Shown here in pieces: positions 7,494 to 15,586 of a stretch of DNA of 64,000 nt. A program made the position numbers and the translations under genes. The notes under the pieces are model-generated. The model had not been told where the DNA came from and ran no database searches. It saw nothing but the letters and a program-made list of their open reading frames with translations. This DNA is from Marinicella gelatinilytica (GTDB taxonomy: Bacteria > Pseudomonadota > Gammaproteobacteria > Xanthomonadales > Marinicellaceae). The stretch is from assembly GCF_026410405.1 (NCBI RefSeq), contig NZ_JAPMLN010000014.1, forward strand, positions 107,972 to 171,971, given 5' to 3'. Position 1 is the first letter of the stretch; each line of letters begins with the position of its first letter.

Positions 7494-8357
7494 CTATTGA
7501 AAATCTTTTGTGCGGTCTTCGCCATCAATAATTACTTTGCCGGAGCCGGCGCTTTTAATTTCCAATGAACCGCTTAAGGCATCTATATAAATATTGCCTG
7601 AGCCATCATGGATGACTGCAGAGTCGTTGATATCACTAAGCGTAATGTCACCTGAGCCATCATCGATATTGACATCACCTGTACTGTTTTTAACCGTGAT
7701 ATTGCCTGAGCCATCCTCAATATTTTTATGGCCGTTAACCTGGGTCAGTGTTATATCACCCGAACCATCATCAATGTCAACGCCACCCTGACTGTTCGTG
7801 ATGTTGATTGCACCCGAGCTGTCTTCAATCTCAATTGTGGCTGTGGCTTGGCTGATTGTGATTGCCCCGGAACCATCTTCAATATCAATGTGACTACTTA
7901 CCCGGCTGATTTCAATATCCCCCGAGCCATCTTCAATCTGTAAAAGGCCATTGAGGTCGACAACCCGAATATCACCACTGCCATCTTCAATATCAACATC
8001 CAGTTTGGTAGGGATTTGAATATCCAGATGAATCTGAATTTCGGGATTTTTACGCAGATCAGGTTTGCTGTGGCCGCGTAAAACGGCAAATTCACTTTCA
8101 CGTTCGATAGCAAAAACTATGTCGCGTTCGAAAACCTCTTTAAAGCGTTCCATCGTGCGGTATTTTTTGGATGTGATGGTGGCATTGACTTGAATCTCGT
8201 TACCGCTGTGGGTGCTGATATCGATATCGCCGGCACCGCTAATGACTTCCAGTGCACTGATGCGATCAGTTGATAGGTTGAGATTTTGTTGAAAAGATAG
8301 CTTTTCAGCACAGACTGGGCCACTGCTTAAAGCCAAAAGAATTAAAAATTTATACAT
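7494..8357 (-). CDS. DUF4097-like secreted beta-helix protein with eight 18-residue repeats
   Basis: About 287 aa from the ATG at 8357. GGGGAA at 8365-8370 sits 7 nt ahead and rules out the in-frame ATG at 8372. A signal peptide ends near VCA-EK. An N-terminal part (about residues 15-120) with 'VISGAGDIDISTHSGNEIQVNATI' style strands resembles DUF4097/adhesin-like proteins. Then come eight consecutive, gap-free 18-residue units, each starting I-[EDH]-D-[GS]-S-G-[DAN]-I (about residues 123-266). This period fits one rung per repeat of a right- or left-handed beta-helix, with a turn at DGSG. A short cap follows (SAGSGKVIIDGEDRTKDFQ). Probably periplasmic or surface exposed; function unknown. 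Confidence 0.8.
   Translation of the reverse strand: MYKFLILLALSSGPVCAEKLSFQQNLNLSTDRISALEVISGAGDIDISTHSGNEIQVNATITSKKYRTMERFKEVFERDIVFAIERESEFAVLRGHSKPDLRKNPEIQIHLDIQIPTKLDVDIEDGSGDIRVVDLNGLLQIEDGSGDIEISRVSSHIDIEDGSGAITISQATATIEIEDSSGAINITNSQGGVDIDDGSGDITLTQVNGHKNIEDGSGNITVKNSTGDVNIDDGSGDITLSDINDSAVIHDGSGNIYIDALSGSLEIKSAGSGKVIIDGEDRTKDFQ
7560..7991 (-). repeat. Eight in-phase 54-bp coding repeats
   Basis: Eight tandem 54-bp units encode the 18-residue I-[EDH]-D-G-S-G repeats of the protein on the minus strand. The opening of each unit (ATT-GAN-GAT-GGC-TCN-GG-type) is well kept and the second half is diverged, so the array is old rather than newly amplified. The repeat structure also produces false open frames on the plus strand. 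Confidence 0.85.
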
Positions 8358-8403
8358 GATTGTATTCCCCAAAAATAATTATTGTAGCCTATTTCCGGGG
8401 AAT

Positions 8404-9018
8404 TTAGACAGTGCCTGAAGTCATGCGCTGTTCTATGGCAGTGATGTTGCTATCAATATCGGTAAAATCAGGATTTATGACGTTAGCAATCCAGCCATGC
8501 CATAAATCACAATCTCGCTGGATTTGATGATAACTCAGTAAAGTGTGATTAATGCAGCCAAGTCCTATTCGGGACACCAAGACCACCGGCAAGGCCATGG
8601 CTGTTGCCAAATCCTTGAGCATCAGTGTATTGGATAAAGGCACGCACCAGCCGCCGACGCCTTCCACCAAAATCCGATCAACTTTTTGTTGTAACTGCTT
8701 AAATTGATCAAGACAGTCCATTAAGCTAAATGTTTGATTGCTATCTGCAATGTGTGGGGAAGCTGGTTTATCATATAAATAGGGGTTCACCTCAGTCACT
8801 GGTTGTCCGGTAACAGCCGCTAAATGCTGGGCATCTTCACTGACACGTTTGCCATCATAATAACTGGCACCGGTGGCCATAGGTTTAAATGCAGCCACTG
8901 AAAAACCTTGTTGTTTCCATGCGTTAAGAATTTGACAGGCAACATGTGTTTTACCGGCGTCGGTGTCGGTGGCGGTGATAAAACAAGATGGTAACGATGT
9001 GTAATCAGTGATGCGCAT
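8404..9018 (-). CDS. bioD: Dethiobiotin synthetase
   Basis: 204 aa. The N-terminal P-loop TATDTDAGKTHVA matches the BioD signature (TGTDTxVGKT). Later blocks include AFKPMATGA, the conserved EGVGGWCVPL and LVSRIGLGCINHTLLS. BioD forms the ureido ring of dethiobiotin from 7,8-diaminopelargonate, CO2 and ATP in the cytoplasm. The first 14 nt overlap the end of rsmA, so it is the last gene of the lptD-surA-pdxA-rsmA-bioD operon. In E. coli this position holds apaG-apaH. No other bio genes are in the window. Confidence 0.93.
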   Translation of the reverse strand: MRITDYTSLPSCFITATDTDAGKTHVACQILNAWKQQGFSVAAFKPMATGASYYDGKRVSEDAQHLAAVTGQPVTEVNPYLYDKPASPHIADSNQTFSLMDCLDQFKQLQQKVDRILVEGVGGWCVPLSNTLMLKDLATAMALPVVLVSRIGLGCINHTLLSYHQIQRDCDLWHGWIANVINPDFTDIDSNITAIEQRMTSGTV

Positions 9019-9763
9019 GGTACTGTTGTGCCAGTTGTTCGTATTGTGTCACCAGAAGGGTTTCGGGGCGCTGTTGCGGATCAATATGAAAAGACTGCAA
9101 TTCATCATCGCTAAACCATTTTTTTAAATTGTTGCGAATGGTTTTACGGCGTTGTGCGAAAGCTTGTTTGACGATAAATTCTAAACTGGTAATATCGACT
9201 TCTGTGGGATTGATTTTTGGAATCAGTTCAATAATCTGAGAATCAACCTTGGGTACCGGTTTAAATGCCTCTGGAGGAACTGTGAGTGCCGCATAACAAT
9301 CAAACCGGTGTTGTAACATCACCGATAAACGACCAAATGCTTTAACACCTGGTGGGGCACATATCCGTTGAACCAGCTCTTTTTGCAACATAAAAACACC
9401 CCGTTGAATGTGGTTTGATTGTTTTAACAGGTTAATCAGCAACGGTGATGATATGTTGTAGGGAAGGTTGCCGACAACGAGATAAGAACCCTGGTTTAAT
9501 TTTAATTGCAACGCATCCTGGTGATAAATGGTCACATGTTTATGCTGTCGGAATCTTTGTTGTAAAGGTGCGATTAAATCTTGATCAAACTCAATGAGAG
9601 AAAGAGGCACACCTACTTCAGCCAAATGGTCTGTTAAAGCGCCGGTTCCCGGTCCAATTTCAATGATTTGTTGTGACTGTTCAGGCCTGATAAGTTGAAT
9701 TATTTGTGCAATGATGGCTGCATCTTGCAGAAAATTTTGTCCTAATCGTTTTTTAGCACGCAT
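9005..9763 (-). CDS. rsmA: 16S rRNA (adenine1518/1519-N6) dimethyltransferase
   Basis: 252 aa from the ATG at 9763, giving the usual start MRAKKRLGQNFLQD. An in-frame start at 9802 would overlap pdxA by 50 bp and add non-family residues. The SAM-binding motif IIEIGPGTGALTDHL and the catalytic motif NLPYNISSPLL are both intact. KsgA/RsmA dimethylates two adenines in the helix-45 loop of 16S rRNA late in 30S assembly. It overlaps pdxA by 11 bp and bioD by 14 bp, indicating tight operon packing and coupled translation. Confidence 0.96.
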   Translation of the reverse strand: MRAKKRLGQNFLQDAAIIAQIIQLIRPEQSQQIIEIGPGTGALTDHLAEVGVPLSLIEFDQDLIAPLQQRFRQHKHVTIYHQDALQLKLNQGSYLVVGNLPYNISSPLLINLLKQSNHIQRGVFMLQKELVQRICAPPGVKAFGRLSVMLQHRFDCYAALTVPPEAFKPVPKVDSQIIELIPKINPTEVDITSLEFIVKQAFAQRRKTIRNNLKKWFSDDELQSFHIDPQQRPETLLVTQYEQLAQQYHAHH

Positions 9764-10676
9764 AATTTTTTTGGTGATTAACACATTGACGTGCCAGCTC
9801 AATGGCGGCTTTTAAGCTGCCGGCATCAGCAAGTCCCTGTCCGGCAATATCCAATGCTGTGCCATGATCAACGCTGGTTCTGATAATGGGCAGTCCCAAT
9901 GTGATATTCACTGATTCTCCAAATCCGGCATATTTAAGTGGTGCCAAACCTTGATCATGGTACATGGCGAGAATCGCGTCATACTGCTTCACACGGTTGG
10001 GTGTAAATAAAGTGTCTGCGGGTATCGGTCCTGATATGTGATAGCCCGATTGTCGTAATTCATCAAGTGCCGGAATAATGACGTCAATTTCTTCGTGACC
10101 CAAATGCCCACCTTCGCCCGCATGTGGATTTAAACTACAGACCGCAATATGGGGGTTGTCAATCGCAAATTTAAGTTTCAGGTCTTTGGCCATTATCTTG
10201 ATAACAGTTTGGATTTTTTGGCCGGTAATGGCTTGCGCCACTTCTTTAAGCGGTAGATGAGTGGTGACCAAGGCCACTTTCATGACCTTGTTGAGTAACA
10301 TCATCACCACTTCATCTGTGTCGGTTAATTCGGCTAAATATTCGGTATGACCGGAGAAAGGAATGCCGGCATCGTTGATGATGCCTTTATGAATAGGATT
10401 GGTTACCATGGCATCAAAACGTCCTTCTAAGCAGCCCAAAGCCGCAACCCTGATGGTATCTAAAACATATTGGGCGTTGGCTTTATTGAGCTGTCCAAAT
10501 TGGCTGGGCTGAGCCAAGATTACCGGTACGATGCGCTGTTTGGGAAAGCTTGATAATTGACGAGCAATGAGATCAGGGTCGCCAATCAGAACACAATCAT
10601 TTAAGTGGTTTTCTAACTGAGACAATAACTCCGTTCCGATGCCCGCCGGTTCGCCTAAGGTGATGGCCAGTGTCAT
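9753..10676 (-). CDS. pdxA: 4-hydroxythreonine-4-phosphate dehydrogenase
   Basis: 307 aa, slightly shorter than E. coli PdxA (329). Family motifs: GEPAGIGTEL at the N-terminus, TNPIHKGIINDAGIPFSGHTEYLA (substrate and metal site), NPHAGEGGHLG and AMYHDQGLAPLKY with the metal-ligand His. It oxidises 4-phosphohydroxy-L-threonine in de novo pyridoxal phosphate synthesis. Its ATG is 11 bp after the surA stop. The surA-pdxA-rsmA order is conserved in gammaproteobacteria. Confidence 0.96.
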   Translation of the reverse strand: MTLAITLGEPAGIGTELLSQLENHLNDCVLIGDPDLIARQLSSFPKQRIVPVILAQPSQFGQLNKANAQYVLDTIRVAALGCLEGRFDAMVTNPIHKGIINDAGIPFSGHTEYLAELTDTDEVVMMLLNKVMKVALVTTHLPLKEVAQAITGQKIQTVIKIMAKDLKLKFAIDNPHIAVCSLNPHAGEGGHLGHEEIDVIIPALDELRQSGYHISGPIPADTLFTPNRVKQYDAILAMYHDQGLAPLKYAGFGESVNITLGLPIIRTSVDHGTALDIAGQGLADAGSLKAAIELARQCVNHQKNYAC

Positions 10677-10687
10677 AAAATATAGAA

Positions 10688-11944
10688 TTAAATGCGGATA
10701 TCAACGAACGCTTCACCGCGTATTTCACGAACCCAGGTATCTATGGTTTGTTGAACCTTACGTTGACGGATGGCTTGTTCAGCTTGCTGACGTTTGTATG
10801 CTTCTGTCACATCAGCTTGCTTTTTGTCCAATAGCTTGACCACGTGCCAACCGGCTTCAGTCTGAAATGGACTGGACATTTCATTTATATCAAGATTTTT
10901 AATGATACCACCCATGCGATCACCCAATTCTTCGGGCACACGCCAACCCATATCACCACCTAATGGTGCCGAGTCATAATCATCAGAGTGTTCTTCTGCG
11001 ATGGCTGCAAACTCCGCGCCATCTTGTAGTTGTTGGTATAAATCGTTAATGATTTTCATGCCATCTTTGGGCGATGTGATTTCATCAGAGGCAACCATTA
11101 AATGTTGAACTTTGTACTGGTCAACCATTTTAGTGGTCTGGTCTCGTTGATCGATCAGTTTAACTAAATGAAAACCACTGGCTGAGCGCAATGGTCGTGT
11201 AATTTCACCCACTGACAAGGATTTAGCCTGTTCAGCAAATATCGGTGGTAATTGATTTATTGGTCGCCAGCCTAAATGACCGCCTTCCAATGCTTTTTGG
11301 CCGTCTGAATACTGGGTGGCAATTACCGCAAAGTCAGCTCCGGCAATCAATTGTTCTCTTAAGTCGTTGATAACGGCACGTTTAGCCTCAACAGTGGCTT
11401 CATCAGCACCTTCGGGAATTGCGATGAGTATATGTTGAATGTCGACTTCACCTTGGTCTAATTCATTATCCGCCAAGAATAAATCGATTTCATTATCACT
11501 AATCTTCACCGTTGAATTGGCATAAGCATAACGAACGCGTTCAGTAATCATGTCTTTCCGCATATCATCACGAAAATCAGCAAAGTTAAAACCATCTGCC
11601 TCAATGGTTTCTCTCATTTGCACCAGAGAAATACCATTCTGACGCGCAATATTGGTTAAAGCGGCATCAACCTCAGCATCGGAAATGCGGATGCCCACTT
11701 GTTCAGCTTTTTGTAGCTGAACTTTCTGGACAATTAGTTTTTCCAAAACCTGTTTATTTAAAATACTATCAGGTGGCGCCGGATTACCACTGGCTTCAAT
11801 TTGTTTTTTTATGGAGTTAGCAGAGCGTTCTAATTCTGAGCGCATAATGACTGAATCGTCAACCACGGCGACAATTTCATCCAATAATTGTTCAGCCGTT
11901 GCCAGTGGAGATATAAATAGAAGCAAGTAAATAAATTTTTTCAT
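10688..11944 (-). CDS. surA: Periplasmic chaperone and peptidyl-prolyl isomerase SurA
   Basis: 418 aa with a signal peptide (MKKFIYLLLFISPLATA). The N-terminal chaperone domain starts LLDEIVAVVDDSVIMRSEL, as in other SurA proteins. Two parvulin domains follow: about residues 170-270 (VDIQHILIAIPEG ... GGHLGWRPINQLPPIF) and about 280-385 (YKVQHLMVAS ... GGDMGWRVPEELGDRM). A C-terminal helix rejoins the chaperone module. SurA escorts outer-membrane proteins, including LptD, to the BAM complex. It lies 2 bp downstream of lptD, consistent with a client-chaperone operon. Confidence 0.96.
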   Translation of the reverse strand: MKKFIYLLLFISPLATAEQLLDEIVAVVDDSVIMRSELERSANSIKKQIEASGNPAPPDSILNKQVLEKLIVQKVQLQKAEQVGIRISDAEVDAALTNIARQNGISLVQMRETIEADGFNFADFRDDMRKDMITERVRYAYANSTVKISDNEIDLFLADNELDQGEVDIQHILIAIPEGADEATVEAKRAVINDLREQLIAGADFAVIATQYSDGQKALEGGHLGWRPINQLPPIFAEQAKSLSVGEITRPLRSASGFHLVKLIDQRDQTTKMVDQYKVQHLMVASDEITSPKDGMKIINDLYQQLQDGAEFAAIAEEHSDDYDSAPLGGDMGWRVPEELGDRMGGIIKNLDINEMSSPFQTEAGWHVVKLLDKKQADVTEAYKRQQAEQAIRQRKVQQTIDTWVREIRGEAFVDIRI

Positions 11945-11946
11945 AA

Positions 11947-14118
11947 TTAAAATGTCTCTTGGTATCCTAATATGGATTGTTGTAGTAATTGCCGTGGGTC
12001 CCGGCCTAATGAACCCAATCCGTTTAATTGTATTTCAGCGTAGATGCCATTGTTACTCAAACCGGATTCATCCACCAAATAGTGTCTGGCCACTAATCTA
12101 AATGCCCAACAACAGCTTTTATGTTCATAACCAAATAAAGCTTCAATGGTTTTACTGCTGCGGGTTGAATAATTCCAGCGAGCGATTATACGATGTCGAT
12201 TGTTAATGGGTAAGACAACCGATGCATCAAACTGTTCAATTTTAGATCTTCTATAGCGATAGGCAAAATTATAAAGGGTGTTGTTATCGGTTATATGTTG
12301 AATACGCAGCGCACCGCGCTCTAATTCAGTGTCGTCTTCATTGTAATGCAGACTTAAGCCTGCTGACCAGTATTGTGATAAAAATAGATTATAATCAAAT
12401 ATAATGGGTGACTGAGTAATGGTTTGCGGATTATCATTAATTTGAACTTGTTGATCTTCAAAATAATTAATTTGACCAATGGTCCAGTTCCAGCGTTCTT
12501 GGCCGTCATCACCAAAATTGCGTTGTGTGAAAGCCAATGCGGCCTGATTCATGTCTGATTGACGATCTGCACCGGAAAATCGATTGGTTTGAAACAATAA
12601 AGAACTACCAAAGCTCAGTTCGCGACTGTCAAATATAGGAATGTCAGATTGGTCCCGGTAAGGCGCATAAGTATAAAAAAGTCGTGGTTCGATGGTTTTA
12701 TAGCCACCATCGTTGTCATTCTTTTGAAAAGTTAATCCTAAATCAGCGGATATAATTGGTAAATTACGATTAATATCCGGTCGATTGTCATCAAAATTAT
12801 AGTGAGTGCTTCGGTATTGTAATTTAGGTTTAATATAACCCCAGGCAGAAGTCCATTGTTTTTCAATCCAAGGCGTAATATCGGTTCGCCAAGCGCCAAT
12901 GGCATCTTCTTTATAAAAGTTAATCAATTCCGATTGAACGCCATAGCTGTATTGTTGCGCATAGTTGTTTTGAAACCAGTCAAAACTGACTTCAGGTAAG
13001 GTTCGGTATGGTTCTCTGGCTGGTGTAATTTGTTCACTTAAGACATCATACTCGTTGATACCGGCAAAAAACTGCCAGCTGGGTGCAGAGCCGCGTATGC
13101 CTATTTTACTTTTTAAATAAGGTGTTGACGTGATATAAGCGCTGGATGCAAAGTCTTCATAATAACGACTATCTGAAACCGATTGAATATGGCTGTCAAA
13201 CCGCCAGCCGTCACTTATGCGAGTGGTGTGACGATAATCAACTAAACTGCGATCACGTAATCGTTTATCATCATTCGGTAAAAAGCTGCCTTCAAAGACG
13301 CCCTGACTTTGCGCTGTTAAGTAGCGGTATTGTGCGCCCAACATCACACCATGATCAGCAATAAAGCGTGGCGTTAATGTCATATCCATATTCGGTTTGA
13401 TGTTAATATAATATGGCACAGATAAGTCCAGACCGGTGGTGTTGGAGTAGGAAACACCCGGCACTAAAAAGCCGCTTCTTCGGTCATCATTAATGGGTAA
13501 TTTGGCGTAAGGCAAATACAACACCGGTACATTTTTAATGCGCAAGGTGAGATTTCTAAAAGTGCCAACACCTTCAGTGTGGTCTAAATCTGCAGATTCT
13601 GCCCGCACTTCCCAGTCACGTTGGGCCGGTGCGCAAGTGGAAAAGGTAACGGTTTGTAAGTGCGATTGATTGTCGGCTATTTTCATGTAGTCCGCTTGAC
13701 CGTTCATGTCAGAATCGATTAAAAAATAATTAACCTCACGTAATTGTGTTTCTTCATGTTCGGTGTCCATAATAACTGACATAGCCGATATGCGTTGTGA
13801 TTTGTTCTGTAATTGGACAATGCCCTGTGAATGGAATGTCAAATCACTTCGGTCATAAATTAAAGAGGGTGTTAATAAACTGACATCATTTTGTTTAATG
13901 CAGACATCGCCGTGGATTAATAAGCGATTGTCATCTAAGCGCTTGGTTTCTCGGGCTGCTAAACGCACTTTTTCATCAAAGATGGGTTGCTCAAAACACG
14001 CCTGATGTTCCGGGTTTAAGGCCATATCAATCACCGGACAGTCATTGATTTGGGCATGCCCAAAGCTTGGAATAAGTAATATGAGTAAGACAAAGAAAAT
14101 GAGGTTTTTGTTTGGCAA
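11947..14118 (-). CDS. lptD: LPS-assembly outer-membrane protein LptD
   Basis: 723 aa with a signal peptide ending near SFGHA-Q. After an N-terminal cysteine-containing segment, an OstA/LptD jellyroll (about residues 45-190) includes GDVCIKQNDVSLLTPSLIYDR. The C-terminal beta-barrel contains the hallmark PVLYLPYAKLPINDDRRSGFLVP and the late double cysteine SCCWAFRL, which in E. coli forms inter-domain disulfides with N-terminal cysteines (here C27 and C41 region). LptD with LptE inserts LPS in the outer leaflet. First gene of the minus-strand operon; the leader contains a possible repeat remnant (14119-14156). Confidence 0.96.
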   Translation of the reverse strand: MPNKNLIFFVLLILLIPSFGHAQINDCPVIDMALNPEHQACFEQPIFDEKVRLAARETKRLDDNRLLIHGDVCIKQNDVSLLTPSLIYDRSDLTFHSQGIVQLQNKSQRISAMSVIMDTEHEETQLREVNYFLIDSDMNGQADYMKIADNQSHLQTVTFSTCAPAQRDWEVRAESADLDHTEGVGTFRNLTLRIKNVPVLYLPYAKLPINDDRRSGFLVPGVSYSNTTGLDLSVPYYINIKPNMDMTLTPRFIADHGVMLGAQYRYLTAQSQGVFEGSFLPNDDKRLRDRSLVDYRHTTRISDGWRFDSHIQSVSDSRYYEDFASSAYITSTPYLKSKIGIRGSAPSWQFFAGINEYDVLSEQITPAREPYRTLPEVSFDWFQNNYAQQYSYGVQSELINFYKEDAIGAWRTDITPWIEKQWTSAWGYIKPKLQYRSTHYNFDDNRPDINRNLPIISADLGLTFQKNDNDGGYKTIEPRLFYTYAPYRDQSDIPIFDSRELSFGSSLLFQTNRFSGADRQSDMNQAALAFTQRNFGDDGQERWNWTIGQINYFEDQQVQINDNPQTITQSPIIFDYNLFLSQYWSAGLSLHYNEDDTELERGALRIQHITDNNTLYNFAYRYRRSKIEQFDASVVLPINNRHRIIARWNYSTRSSKTIEALFGYEHKSCCWAFRLVARHYLVDESGLSNNGIYAEIQLNGLGSLGRDPRQLLQQSILGYQETF

Positions 14119-14156
14119 ATTAATTCCAGTTTAAAAATTGAGATTGTAGAGGTCTC
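14119..14156. repeat. Possible remnant (copy D) of the intergenic repeat
   Basis: AATTCCAGTTTAAAAATTG followed shortly by GTAGAGGTCTCGTTTAAC resembles the right half of copy C (53853-53900) and the end of copy B (AAAGGTCTCATTTAAAC). Similarity is partial and the other end is missing, so this is tentative. It occupies the space directly upstream of the lptD start. Confidence 0.35.
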
Positions 14157-14337
14157 GTTTAACTAAGGACAATGGTTTACGGTCCGGATAGACTATTTTT
14201 ACTTTTAACTATTGAAATCTTTATTTCACATATTCGTCTATAGTTATAAATATACCTCTTTTTATTTACAATAGCAGCGGGCTATTTTAATATGGATGGT
14301 GGTAAATGTCCGCACCGGATGTTTAATTTTTTATGTA

Positions 14338-14356
14338 GACTTGTCCGTAACAAGTC
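14338..14356 (+). promoter_or_regulatory. Leader hairpin upstream of the YegP-like gene
   Basis: GACTTGT (14338-14344) and ACAAGTC (14350-14356) form a perfect 7-bp stem with a 5-nt loop, ending 14 nt before the ribosome site at 14371. There is no T run, so it is not a terminator. The rest of 14157-14337 is AT-rich and I see no firm promoter in it. Confidence 0.4.
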
Positions 14357-14382
14357 GAAAATGTTTTATGAGGATGATAATT

Positions 14383-14724
14383 ATGGCAGGAAAATTCTGT
14401 ATTTCAAAAGGTAAAGATGGAAAAGATTACTTTGTGTTAAAAGCCGGTAATGGTGAAGTTATTTTTCAGTCGCAAGGTTACAAATCGGCGAGCGGTTGTG
14501 AAAACGGTATAGAGTCAGTGAGAAAGCATGCCGCTGATGAGAGTAATTTTGAATGTCGTGAAGCGAAGGATGGACGTAAATACTTTATTCTTAAAGCCAG
14601 CAACGGTCAGGAAATCGGGCGCTCACAGATGTATAAATCAGAAAGTGGCTGTATGAATGGTATTGCTTCAGTGGCAAAAAATGCCGGTGGTGCAAGTATT
14701 TCTGATGAACGTGATAGCGTTTAA
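14383..14724 (+). CDS. YegP-like protein with two DUF1508 repeats
   Basis: 113 aa from the ATG at 14383, preceded by AGGA at 14371-14374; upstream in-frame codons from 14296 do not fit the family. Two tandem ~48-residue DUF1508 units are seen: KDYFVLKAGNGEVIFQSQGYKSASGCENGI and RKYFILKASNGQEIGRSQMYKSESGCMNGI. The length and two-repeat plan match E. coli YegP (about 110 aa). The fold is a small alpha-beta dimer of unknown biochemical role. Monocistronic, with its own leader hairpin and a very strong terminator. Confidence 0.9.
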   Translation: MAGKFCISKGKDGKDYFVLKAGNGEVIFQSQGYKSASGCENGIESVRKHAADESNFECREAKDGRKYFILKASNGQEIGRSQMYKSESGCMNGIASVAKNAGGASISDERDSV

Positions 14725-14747
14725 TTACTAACGTTAAAAGTTTAATT

Positions 14748-14779
14748 AAGGCATTTTGGTTCGCCAAAATGCCTTTTTT
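14748..14779 (+). terminator. Strong rho-independent terminator after the YegP-like gene
   Basis: A perfect 12-bp stem (AAGGCATTTTGG / CCAAAATGCCTT) with a TTCG loop, followed by a T run. Confidence 0.95.
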
Positions 14780-14799
14780 CATGGATTACAGGTAATAAC

Positions 14800-15540
14800 A
14801 TGACCCAATGGTTTGATAACGATGACATGTGGCGGATTTTCTATGATTGCATGTTTGATGCAGACAGCTTTCAATCAGCTGATCAGGATTGTGAAAATCT
14901 GCTGAAATTATGCGATTTTCCGGGCCATAATGTGTTGGACTTAGCCTGTGGTCCCGGCCGGCATGTGGCAGGCTTTGCGCGTCGGGGGTTAGCGGTGACC
15001 GGTGTCGATCTCAGTGGTTTTTTACTAAATCAAGCGGCGCAACACATTGACAAAGAAGGTTTGGACGCGACCTTGGTTCATGCTGATTTGTTGCGTTACG
15101 AGCCGCAAAAAACCTTCGATTTAATCACTAACTTGTTCTCATCTTTTGGTTATTATGAAAACCCGAAGGATAATCAACAGGTTCTCAATAACGCCTATCG
15201 CTGGCTTAAGCCCGGCGGTCAGTTTGTGCTTGATGTATTCTCTAAGGAGCAGGCGGCCATGCACATTGAACCTGTACATTGTACTGAATATGACAATGGT
15301 GATGTGCGTTTTGAACGACCCTTGCTGATAGATAATATGAACGTTTATGCCAATGAGTGGATTCTGGTGCGCGAGGGGCAGGCTTATCGCTGGCAATACC
15401 AACATTTTATTTATTCGGCCCAAGAGTTACAAGGCAGGCTTGAAAAAGCCGGCTTTGATGATATCCATATCTATGGATCCATGTGCGGTGATGATTATGA
15501 TATGGAATCAACGCGGCTGGTTTTGGTTGCGCGTAAATAA
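14800..15540 (+). CDS. Class I SAM-dependent methyltransferase
   Basis: 246 aa. Motif I is VLDLACGPGRHVAGFARRG, followed by an acidic post-motif strand end (TGVDLS) and motif IV FDLITNLFSSFGYY. The conserved LKPGGQFVLDVFSKEQ marks the following strand. This is the common Methyltransf_25/11 fold with a C-terminal beta insertion seen in small-molecule methyltransferases. Substrate unknown. It stands alone between two terminators and starts 20 bp past the YegP terminator, so the promoter may lie within or before that hairpin. Confidence 0.85.
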   Translation: MTQWFDNDDMWRIFYDCMFDADSFQSADQDCENLLKLCDFPGHNVLDLACGPGRHVAGFARRGLAVTGVDLSGFLLNQAAQHIDKEGLDATLVHADLLRYEPQKTFDLITNLFSSFGYYENPKDNQQVLNNAYRWLKPGGQFVLDVFSKEQAAMHIEPVHCTEYDNGDVRFERPLLIDNMNVYANEWILVREGQAYRWQYQHFIYSAQELQGRLEKAGFDDIHIYGSMCGDDYDMESTRLVLVARK

Positions 15541-15568
15541 AAAAGCCGATTTATGAAACCGGCTTTTT
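15541..15568. terminator. Bidirectional terminator
   Basis: AAAAGCCG pairs with CGGCTTTT, extended by TTT/AAA after one mismatch, with a 3-nt loop. A and T runs on both sides fit termination of both the methyltransferase and the converging mscS-type gene. Confidence 0.85.
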
Positions 15569-15586
15569 GTTGGTTTGCTAATACAG

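Noticed and set aside
7594..7943. Plus-strand open frames across the beta-helix gene
   Set aside because: They are the antisense of the 54-bp coding repeats (seen as repeated PEPSS or TRTI strings), lack ribosome sites and oppose a gene with signal peptide and clear domain.
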